From NCBI GenBank assembly GCA_916610825.1, contig OU744446.1:31138445-31202444 (forward strand): 64,000 nucleotides of DNA, given 5' to 3'. The stretch is from Haliclystus octoradiatus (taxonomy: Eukaryota; Cnidaria; Staurozoa; Stauromedusae; Haliclystidae). The notes beneath the pieces were generated by a model. That model saw only the letters and a list, made by a program, of their open reading frames with translations. It ran no database searches and was not told the DNA's origin. Of the stretch, positions 12,401-19,354 are shown in pieces (position 1 is the stretch's first letter; each line of letters opens with the position of its first letter). The translations under genes were made by a program, and so were the position numbers.

Positions 12401-14164
12401 CAAACAAGTTCATGAACTGATGAACAGTGGTCAATGGCATCAAGATAAGAAGCAGATATTTTTATACCTAGCTTTTGAGGATAAAGATTAGCCAATGCAA
12501 CAATATCATGACCATAAGCAACACATTTCATAAGATTGAAAAGGCTGTCTTTACCACCACTATTCAAATATAAATAAAGACTTAATATCAAGACATTTTT
12601 CAAATATAAAACATATATACATGTGTGTAGGTTATCTCTACTAAACCTGGCCAGAAGCTAAAACGTTACAACATCAATAATTGATCAAACTTGAAGTTTA
12701 TACAAAACAAGTTCAGTTCCACATTCTATAACCTGGGTAACGTAAGGAATGTAAACGTTGGAGTGCCGGTCTATCTTTAGAAAACTCAATCTCTAGAAAA
12801 CACTACAATTTAACTTAAATTTCAATCATATATGGCCAACAAGGTGTCCCAAAGATATGGACATATCTGTTCTGGAAAGTGGACAAAATCTTTTTCGTGA
12901 GGAAAAAGTTACGATTTTGAATGCACTTTCAAAGGAGCATTATTTGTGAGATATGGTACTTTCGACATACGGAAAATTGTTGTCATCAAATGGAATGTTC
13001 CTATTTATTTTGCATGGGCTAAATCTATTCCGGATAAACATTTTTTGGTGTCATGTGCACTTTAAACCAGCAAAGACTACCTAAGTACCTTAATCTTACT
13101 ATTTATATATTTACATATTTTTATCCGCGTATCTTTATTCTTTATTCTTTACATATAGTTTTCATTAATTTTAAAATGCGTTTGCAGCATAATAAAGTCA
13201 TGAATACAAAAACAGAACAGCACTCTACTGACACTGACTGGCACACTGGCAACACACTGTTCTGTCTGTCTATCGATCTGCACACAAGTGGGCTCTCCGT
13301 ATGCCATGGTAATAACGTATGCACGCACACCAAATTTTTGCAACTTCACACGTTAGTGGCATAATGCAATGGACATTTCAAAATCAAAGCATTCAACCAA
13401 CAGCACTTGGAATCCAGATTGGAAAGAATGCATTAATTGCGCGGCCAAGGTGGTATTTTTTCTTGGAAAATGTGCGGCTGAAAGCCAAATATTGGTGTAA
13501 CTTTGCGCGGGTGGATCACATATGTTGTCAAATATTAGATATAACAACTAAATAATCATGGAGATTATGTCATTTTCTTAGAAAATACGGATAAAATTAT
13601 GAAATGCGTGGCTGGAATTGCAGCCACGAAAATGATTGCGCGGCCAAGATTTTACCCGGAAACAGCAAACTTTTCAGTCTGGCTTGGAATTGATTCAACG
13701 TTGAAATTGAATTTTTTAGCTGCACATGTCAAGTTTGAACATGAAAACAGTGTGTTTGCTATTAGGCCTATTCGAGGTTGGGACAATTCAAAATAGGTAA
13801 TCAGGATTGATTTCTTAAAATGGGGGTTTGGGGTGCACCCAACCCCTAGCCCTAGGAGAAATATTTGAATTGAATTCTGATGTCTCAAATTATAGCAAAT
13901 TTCGTTATAACTTCAACAGTTAACTCAAATATGCTATAAAATCTTTTAATGTTTTTATTTTTGTATAACGACTAGCAAACAGCGAATGTGGCATCACATT
14001 CACACATGCCATTCCGGATTACGGTCATTCCGTGATCGTGATTTCGTTCACCGATCCGTCATCGTCAATTCGTCATATTCCCGAAATTTCCCTATGGCCT
14101 ATATCAGTCATTCAAGTTTAGTAGTTGTAATCCAGGCCTACCTCACTAAAGCAACAACTTTCAT
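430..14164 (-). CDS. DPH6: Diphthine--ammonia ligase with C-terminal RidA-like domains (partial, C-terminus off window)
   Basis: This enzyme performs the last step of diphthamide synthesis, the ATP-dependent amidation of diphthine on the eEF2 histidine, in the cytosol. Thirteen minus-strand exons were assembled, with GT-AG sites and matching phases: 14142-14164, 12468-12559, 10162-10346, 9514-9587, 9106-9224, 8494-8558, 6144-6235, 4586-4679, 4005-4121, 3501-3552, 2184-2318, 1423-1552 and 430-592 (1341 nt, 447 codons). The PP-loop SGGKDS (residues 8-13) is split between exons 1 and 2. HDIVALANL, DELDSYMYQTVG, LSNYQRIRVE and CGEGGEYET (about 195-203) are family signatures. Exons 11-12 look RidA/YjgF-like (VYLYVADMSQYP, ending near APPAR). 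Exon 13 ends in WAPANIGPYSQ, the start of a second RidA unit. The known human protein is about 267 residues without RidA domains; the yeast protein carries them. The start is the only in-phase ATG found for MKVVALVS. Exon 8 uses the donor GTGTGT, because the earlier GTTTGG breaks the frame. Confidence 0.9.
981..1057. mobile_element. GTTCATGAAC-family element, partial
   Basis: This contains GTTCATGAACAGTTCATGAAC and a right end GCAGGGG followed by TA. The left end is lost. It lies in a DPH6 intron. Confidence 0.7.
1701..1927. mobile_element. GTTCATGAAC-family element, full-length copy 2
   Basis: This begins CCCCTGCGAAAAACAGTTCA, with three tandem AGTTCATGAAC units in each arm. The right end is slightly decayed (TTTTCGCATGG). 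It lies in the DPH6 intron between exons 12 and 11. Confidence 0.85.
3085..3303. mobile_element. GTTCATGAAC-family elements, two adjoining decayed copies
   Basis: A partial copy (about 3085-3165) is followed by a short copy starting CCCTGCGAAAAAATTAG (3172) and ending TATTCACAGAGG. Confidence 0.65.
3696..3897. mobile_element. GTTCATGAAC-family element, full-length copy 3
   Basis: The left end CCCTTGCGAAAAATAATTCA and the right end TGTTTTTCACAGGGG are mirror images. About 200 bp, in a DPH6 intron. Confidence 0.8.
4700..6007. other. DPH6 intron between exons 8 and 7
   Basis: No repeat or exon was recognised. The frame at 5797-6039 has no domain features and runs into the 6008 repeat fragment. 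Confidence 0.35.
6008..6066. mobile_element. GTTCATGAAC-family element, right-end fragment
   Basis: GGGGCCATTTTATGTTCATG is followed by AACTGTTCATGAACTCCTG and TTTCGCAGGAG. Only one arm remains, ending 78 bp from DPH6 exon 7. Confidence 0.7.
6510..6870. mobile_element. GTTCATGAAC-family sequence, decayed
   Basis: Scattered TTCATGAAC-like units occur at both edges (6515-6600 and 6795-6860), ending TTTTTTTCGCACTG. The unrelated interior suggests an insertion or two fragments. Confidence 0.45.
6871..7964. other. DPH6 intron between exons 7 and 6
   Basis: Several short open frames occur (6998, 7750, 7836), none with domain or splice support. No repeat was identified. Confidence 0.35.
7965..8170. 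mobile_element. GTTCATGAAC-family element, full-length copy 4 with internal tandem units
   Basis: This begins CTCCTGCGAAAAACAGTTCA after TA (7963-7964) and ends TTTCGCGGGG. The middle holds about three imperfect 35-bp tandem units with CTGTCCATGAACAGT and GTGAAGGTTCATGAA. It lies in a DPH6 intron. Confidence 0.8.
8741..8890 (-). mobile_element. Diverged SINE copy
   Basis: The reverse complement reads GGGATTAGCTCAGATTGG (A box region), CATCAAATGAGTAC, TGGAATGGCCCAGAG and GAATTGCATTATAAAGTGAG, matching the SINE at 28140 in order. The B box region is altered and the tail is missing. Confidence 0.7.
9852..9978. mobile_element. GTTCATGAAC-family element, shortened
   Basis: The left end CCCCTGCGAAAAAGTTCATG and the right end CAGTTTCAGAGGGG are kept. 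The repeat units between them are mostly decayed. Confidence 0.65.
10421..11019. mobile_element. hAT-like foldback element, copy 1 (599 bp)
   Basis: Arms of about 190 bp (starting CTGGTGTCTGTAACTTG) are inverted around an AT-rich centre. ATAATCCA flanks it exactly on both sides (10413-10420 and 11020-11027). An 8-bp duplication indicates a hAT-type transposase. It lies within the DPH6 intron between exons 2 and 3. A second copy is at 27720-28792. Confidence 0.8.
11256..11815. repeat. Probable degenerate MITE
   Basis: The left end GGGAGTGTTTATAAGAG with GCTAGCCCAGGTGA resembles the reverse complement of the right end (CACCTTGCCGGGCTGG, then TTATGTAAGCACCCC). Internal segments repeat TGCTAGCCCAG. 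The boundaries are approximate and no duplication was found. Confidence 0.45.
11820..12245. other. DPH6 intron remainder
   Basis: AT-rich; nothing recognised. Confidence 0.3.
12246..12440. mobile_element. GTTCATGAAC-family element adjoining DPH6 exon 2
   Basis: CTGTGAAAAACAGTTTATGA opens the copy and CAAGTTCATGAACTGATGAAC closes it, 28 bp from the splice donor of DPH6 exon 2 (12468). Internal units are partly decayed. Confidence 0.65.
12560..13412. other. First DPH6 intron, no recognised element
   Basis: Overlapping open frames on both strands at 13053-13364 come from low-stop sequence and show no domain. Confidence 0.35.
13413..13690 (+). repeat. Dispersed repeat, copy 1
   Basis: This is related along its length to 28793-29046. 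ATTGCGCGGCCAAG occurs twice within it. It lies in the first intron of DPH6. Confidence 0.7.
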
Positions 14165-14497
14165 GATATTTTTACAACAATCAAGTACCACGACCAATCC
14201 CAACTTGGACGCTGAATTAATATTTAATAGGCTAATAAACGTTTTTCCGAAGACCGAAATAATAAAGGCGAAATTGTCATTGACAAAATTTTGCAATTAT
14301 TTCGAAAGCCTCTTTCAATCGCCTCGTCCCTCCTCTAATTTGCCTCTGTTCCATGTTTTAAACTATATCTTTGATATGAGTTCATAAATTTGCACAGCTG
14401 TTTGGAGAAATTTCTGTTTATATATTTTGATTGCAGCTCAATTCAATTCAAGCAATGATATATTCCCGCTGGTTATTAATAATTCAACCAGGGTGAG
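14165..14497. promoter_or_regulatory. Divergent intergenic region between DPH6 and CSGALNACT
   Basis: Only 333 bp separate the DPH6 start codon (minus strand, 14164) from the CSGALNACT start codon (plus strand, 14498), so the 5' regions are probably controlled by a shared bidirectional promoter. A TATA-like stretch, TTTATATATTTT, lies at about 14417-14428 in the plus direction. The bases just before the CSGALNACT ATG (AACCAGGGTGAG) could also be a 5'-UTR splice acceptor, in which case that gene's promoter is elsewhere. No CpG-rich core is evident. Transcription starts are not visible from sequence. Confidence 0.4.
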
Positions 14498-16042
14498 ATG
14501 AGGAATCGTACTGCGAGACAGACTTGCGCTTGTATCGTCGTGTGTGTTGTGGTTTTAGCACTGTTTTCATGTCGTTTAAAAGGAGACACTTCCGATGTAT
14601 TAAACGATGAAATTTATACTAGCAGGTTGCGATTGTCAATTAACTCGACAACGAAAAATGATGATTGTTCGGATTTATTGGTTAGAAATACAAATCTACG
14701 ATTAGAAGTAAATCAATTACTAGATGATATCAAATTATTAAATATAAAACTTGAAAGATTACAATATTTAGAACGGTTGCTAATTTCTCAAGATTTAGCA
14801 GTTGATAAAACACCGCTAACAGAAGATAATTTCTTGGGTTCATTTCGTCCAAGTAATGAATTTGAAGTAGTACCATTTGACACATTATCTGGTACAGGAT
14901 TATATGGTGGATCGACTAGTGTTGCTAAGAAACCTGCTGCCTATCCATTTGGAAGAGGCAAACAAGAATGGGATGAAGTCAGAAAGTTTGCTGTGAGGTC
15001 TTTAAACGATGACGTAGAAGGTCTGGTAGAACCAGTTAGTTTAGATCAAATACATACCTCAATTACTCGTACTGATAAATTACTTGGCACTGTTTATGAT
15101 ATGTATTTCAGTACTAGTTTACCGAATATATTCCGAAGAATAAAAATAGCTCGACCATTTAGTTCGTTAAAATTACTTGGTAAGCCAGAATCACTTGATG
15201 AAAACAAAGAGTTAATTCATTTTGTCATGGCACTTTCTGGCAGATTAGCAAAACTGAAAGAATTTTTGAAGAACTTTGTCTCGGTTGGAGTTGAAACGGA
15301 TAACCGAGTATATCTCACAATAGTTTATTTCTTTACTACAAATGAAGAGACAGTAACAATTACAGATATGTTAGATAGGTCTTTCAAGCATATATCATTC
15401 AAAGATTATAATATTATTTTTATTAATGGAACATTTAGTCGAGGTACTGGTTTACAACGTGGTATTGAAAGTTGGAAAAAGGGAAACGTATTAACATTCT
15501 TATGTGACGTAGATGTTTATTTTTCACAAAAATTTCTCGACAGATGTCGCTTCAATACTTCACCGCGTAAAAAATTATATTATCCAATTGTATTTAGTTT
15601 ATATAATCCAAAAATTGTATTTGGAGATTTTGAGAAAATTCCTTCGTACAAACAATTGCAAGTTAAAGACGATTATGGATTTTGGAGAGATTTTGGATTT
15701 GGAATGGCATGTTTCTACAAACAAGACTTCTTAGAAGTAACAGAATTTGATCATACGATTAAAGGATGGGGTATAGAAGATGCCAAAGTGTACCGTAATT
15801 TTATCAAAAGTCCTTTAACTATGATAAGAGCGTTTGATCCCGGTTTGTTTCATTTATATCATGGAAAAATGTGCGATGAAAGTTTACCCTATCAACAATT
15901 CCTTTCCTGTCTTCATAGTAAAGCAATTTCTGAAGGATCTCATAAACATATGGGTATGTTAGCATTTGGTAATTATTTATTAAAAAATGAAAGTCCTGAT
16001 TGGGCAGAATTATTACAAGAATATTTAAAAGGTGCGAAATAG
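14498..16042 (+). CDS. CSGALNACT: Chondroitin sulfate N-acetylgalactosaminyltransferase, single exon
   Basis: This is a Golgi type II membrane glycosyltransferase that adds GalNAc from UDP-GalNAc to initiate or extend chondroitin chains. It has 514 residues; the known vertebrate paralogues are about 530-540. A short basic N-terminus is followed by a membrane anchor at about residues 10-25 (ACIVVCVVVLALF) and a coiled-coil-like stem at about 55-95 (LRLEVNQLLDDIKLLNIKLE). The catalytic domain has the metal-binding DXD as DVD at 337-339, GWGIEDAKVY from 423, and the metal/acceptor region FHLYHGKMC near the C-terminus. The ATG precedes the anchor directly, and the reading frame is open throughout with no intron. 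I cannot say whether it corresponds to vertebrate CSGALNACT1 or 2, so no number is given. Vertebrate genes of this family have introns, so this one is an intron-loss or retrocopy candidate. Confidence 0.9.
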   Translation: MRNRTARQTCACIVVCVVVLALFSCRLKGDTSDVLNDEIYTSRLRLSINSTTKNDDCSDLLVRNTNLRLEVNQLLDDIKLLNIKLERLQYLERLLISQDLAVDKTPLTEDNFLGSFRPSNEFEVVPFDTLSGTGLYGGSTSVAKKPAAYPFGRGKQEWDEVRKFAVRSLNDDVEGLVEPVSLDQIHTSITRTDKLLGTVYDMYFSTSLPNIFRRIKIARPFSSLKLLGKPESLDENKELIHFVMALSGRLAKLKEFLKNFVSVGVETDNRVYLTIVYFFTTNEETVTITDMLDRSFKHISFKDYNIIFINGTFSRGTGLQRGIESWKKGNVLTFLCDVDVYFSQKFLDRCRFNTSPRKKLYYPIVFSLYNPKIVFGDFEKIPSYKQLQVKDDYGFWRDFGFGMACFYKQDFLEVTEFDHTIKGWGIEDAKVYRNFIKSPLTMIRAFDPGLFHLYHGKMCDESLPYQQFLSCLHSKAISEGSHKHMGMLAFGNYLLKNESPDWAELLQEYLKGAK

Positions 16043-16737
16043 ACTACCAAATGTATATGTAGACTGTAGATGCCCAGTCAGGTGCCCATATTTTTATTCA
16101 GAATTTACTTCTCTTTGTAGGCTGCATTATAAGCCTGCACCCAACACAATTATCATTTAGCTATACCTTACTGATGTATGGTTGGGCCTAGTTTAAATTT
16201 ATTTATACAAATGGCAATAGGCCTATATTTTATTAAAAAGATGTATATTTTAATGTAGGCCTATGTATGTGTCTATTGGCTAGGCATATTGTAATATGTC
16301 TTATTACACTATTTATTGATATGATTCTAATGTGATTTCTTTCCTTAGTCTATTTTGATACAGTATTTGCCATTTGATGAAATCAAACAAAGCTTTGCCT
16401 ACTACTGCATTGACAAGAAGCTTTCCCAGATATCAGAGGGGCAGGGTGGCTCTTATAATTTGGATATTAGGATAGGAACACAGCCGTAAATCCTGTGAGG
16501 TGCGGTGTGACATTCCCCAATAATAAGTTTTGGCTTATATTTCGGGAAATCTTCAAGTTATCACATAACTGACGCTCCTAAATGTGCAAATCCACACCTC
16601 TTTTCGAAAACAAAGAAACTGGCCAACAAATTATGCATGTGATGTGGTTTTAATTTATCTTAGTGCTCTAGTGTCATAAGACAACTTAAAATCATTCGTT
16701 GAATATGTTGTCTAAATTTTACAAAGCTGCTTAATTG
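16043..16737. other. Intergenic, 3' side of CSGALNACT
   Basis: This AT-rich stretch probably holds the CSGALNACT 3' UTR. No canonical AATAAA is seen near the stop, and no exon or repeat was recognised. Confidence 0.4.
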
Positions 16738-16797
16738 TAGCCTGCGTCCAGACTAAAACGTTTCAGGTGTAAAACGTTTTAGTCTGGACGCAGGCTA
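16738..16797. repeat. 60-bp perfect hairpin
   Basis: Two 26-bp arms (16738-16763 and 16772-16797) are exact reverse complements around the 8-base loop CAGGTGTA. The outer end reads TAGCCTGCGTCCAGAC. A related, degenerate hairpin beginning GTTAGCCTGTGTACAGAC lies at about 17918-18000. This looks like a terminal-repeat-only remnant of a DNA transposon. Flanking duplications are not clear. Confidence 0.75.
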
Positions 16798-17163
16798 TTG
16801 AATTGCTGCTTACTGCCCATCATATTGAGGCATATATCATAGTGAGCGGGACTTAGATCAGTCAAGATATTCTCCCTGAGAAAATTTGTGAAAAATGCAA
16901 CGACACAATAAACTCAATGGTTAAAAATTTCAATACCAGATATTGAAACTTTCTTGTTGTTTTTAGTAACAAATCAAAATATTTATGAAAATGTGACACT
17001 ATTTTTTCTAATTAAGGCCTAATATACTGAATCAACATCTATTCTTTCAATATGACTCACAAAATGGCAACATGAAATGTTATCAAATGAAGAGTTCATA
17101 CATCATTGTCATATTCATTTCGAGAGGGCAAACCTGTTAGATGCAAAGGAATTCTCTTCAACG

Positions 17164-17542
17164 GCAAATCTACAATCTGTGTAGTAGTATAGTCCCACAG
17201 AAAAAGTCAAACAATCATATGGACACTTTGACAGGAGGATAGTTATTGGAAATAGTCTAGAATTATTCAACACAATATTCTGAACAAATTAAAGTCAAAA
17301 AATATTTTAATATGTGCACCGGAACTAGTTCCAGGCTCTTATTGTTAAAACTCAGATACACATAAAAAAAGCCTGGAACTAGTTCCGGTGCACATTTTAA
17401 AATATTTTTTGACTCTAATATGTTCAGAATACCATGTTGAATAATTCTAGACTACTCCCGATAATTATCTTCTAGTCAAAGTGTCCATGTGATTGATAGA
17501 TTTTTCTATGGGACTATACTACTACACAGATTGTAGATTTGC
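17164..17542. mobile_element. 379-bp foldback MITE with 10-bp target duplication
   Basis: Nearly the whole element is one inverted repeat. The left arm starts GCAAATCTACAATCTGTGTA, and the right arm ends with its reverse complement. The arms meet at about 17350 around a short loop containing CTTATTGTTAAAACTC. CTCTTCAACG occurs immediately outside both ends (17154-17163 and 17543-17552), an exact 10-bp duplication. A duplication of 9-11 bp is typical of Mutator-like elements; the superfamily call is inference. There is no coding capacity. Confidence 0.8.
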
Positions 17543-18025
17543 CTCTTCAACGGGACTAAGGACTCTCATAAGATTAATTTGAATACAAAAAATAAGAGCT
17601 ATAAGCAAATTAAATACATTGAAATTAATAAAACTGTTAACATCAAGTGTTTACAGCTAGTTATTTGTCATTTATCACCTTACTTGATTTAGTGTTTGAT
17701 TTGAGCTGTCAGGTTGTAATCATTATGGACAGGTGGCTGCTGCATACAGGTGGCCACAGGTGACTGATATTCATTCATTTTATTCGTCAAAAAAATGATT
17801 TGTTTCATATGCTCATTAGCAATTTGCCAACATTTCCTGGTCGCTTTTAAGGACCATACATTTGCTTATAATTATTGTGTTGATATTATTTTTGCTGTAT
17901 ATCATATCGGTTATAGTTAGCCTGTGTACAGACAGACTGGTCCTCTTAAGAAAAAATCTGTCAGGCTAGGTTGTGATTAGGTTTTAATCTGCACACAAGC
18001 TAATCATTTGCTGGGATGTTAGAGT

Positions 18026-18074
18026 CAGAGCCATCTATTTACAAATAGTTAATATTTGTAAATAGATGGCTCTG
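18026..18074. mobile_element. 49-bp hAT-like element: two terminal repeats only
   Basis: Perfect 22-bp arms starting CAGAGCCATCTATTTAC (18026-18047 and 18053-18074) surround a 5-base loop. GTTAGAGT flanks both sides (18018-18025 and 18075-18082), an exact 8-bp duplication. CAGAG ends and 8-bp duplications are hAT hallmarks. No internal sequence remains. Confidence 0.8.
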
Positions 18075-18082
18075 GTTAGAGT

Positions 18083-19354
18083 ACCCTGAGAGCCCTGAAG
18101 GCATGTCGGATAAATGATTGAACATGACTCAATCAACTATACTGACGAATCAAATCCAGTAATCGACCCAGACGTGGCACATTCAAATGTTGTGGCCTTT
18201 GAAAAATTATTACATCGAAATGTAAATTAATTAATGCCATGCTGTGGCTTTTAAATGACATCATTCACACATGACACATGAGATGATCCCAATCCTGTCG
18301 CAACGGATTTTTCCGTGTTGCCAATGTTGCTCCAAACATTGCAACACCCCATAACTTTTAAAATGTTATTGTGTTAGAGGAATTACAGCGTCCTGTGTTG
18401 AATGCATCTATTCTTGTTCCTTGTGATGATATGATTATAAAACTGTTTCAAGTTTATTTACACTTTTTAAACTTTATACAAATGAATTGACCATTGAATA
18501 AACAAAATATATTATTTGAAAATGTTTACATTTGTGTTAAAATTTCATAGAAATCCTTTCACGTGCTTTTTATGTGTAGTGTGAGACTTTGAACTCTACG
18601 TCAATCTGTCCCACCCGCTATTGTCACCAACTTGAGACGCCTAGCAACAGCAAGTTGGCAACTCAAAATTGTGGAATTCTGTTGTCAAAAATAATGTTAA
18701 GGAATAAAGTCAATTCTCCTTTATGCGGGAGGAATTAATATGTAAACCTTATCACAATAAGTTCGATTCATCCTGGTTTTCACTCAGTGAGTTTTATTTG
18801 TTATCGTATTGTTCAAGATGGAATCACTTGACTGCACAGAAGGCGTTGTCTAAAATCTAAAATTTTACATTCAAAAGATATATGTGACCAAATATCTACA
18901 GCTATTAGAGAGCTATATAATATTTGAAAACAAACAAACCAAATCGATAGTGATTGCCAAGCTATCAAAATTCACATGACTAGCATTATCATAGCAACGA
19001 TTTTGCCAATAACAGAAGTGTTTACTTCAGCAAAACAATTTTAGGGGTTACAGCTGTCTTGCAACATTCTATTAAACCGTCTAGACGTCAGTATAAATTA
19101 TGCAAATTTTGTTACGTCACCATCGACTATAAGCTGTGAGAACATTGATTGGTCGATAGATAATCACTTATATTTGAAGCATGGGTCTAGTCATAATTTA
19201 ATGTTAATTATTCTTTTGAAACGCCCTCTTGTGAATTTATTTCGAAAGCCAACTTCAAAAGTTTCTCACATTGTATTAGCACACTATCGAGGTAGGGCAA
19301 AGTCGTAGTAGTAGCAGTTTAATTTGCAAAAGTCTACCTTCAAATTACTTCATC
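18083..19354. other. Intergenic and upstream region of the tetraspanin
   Basis: No exon or clear repeat was found in this 1.27-kb stretch. The proximal 200 bp before the tetraspanin ATG presumably includes its promoter and 5' UTR, but no TATA box or other core element is convincing. Confidence 0.35.

Noticed and set aside
13986-14387. 133-codon plus-strand ORF upstream of CSGALNACT
   Set aside because: It covers the antisense of DPH6 exon 1 and the divergent promoter region and has no domain-like composition.
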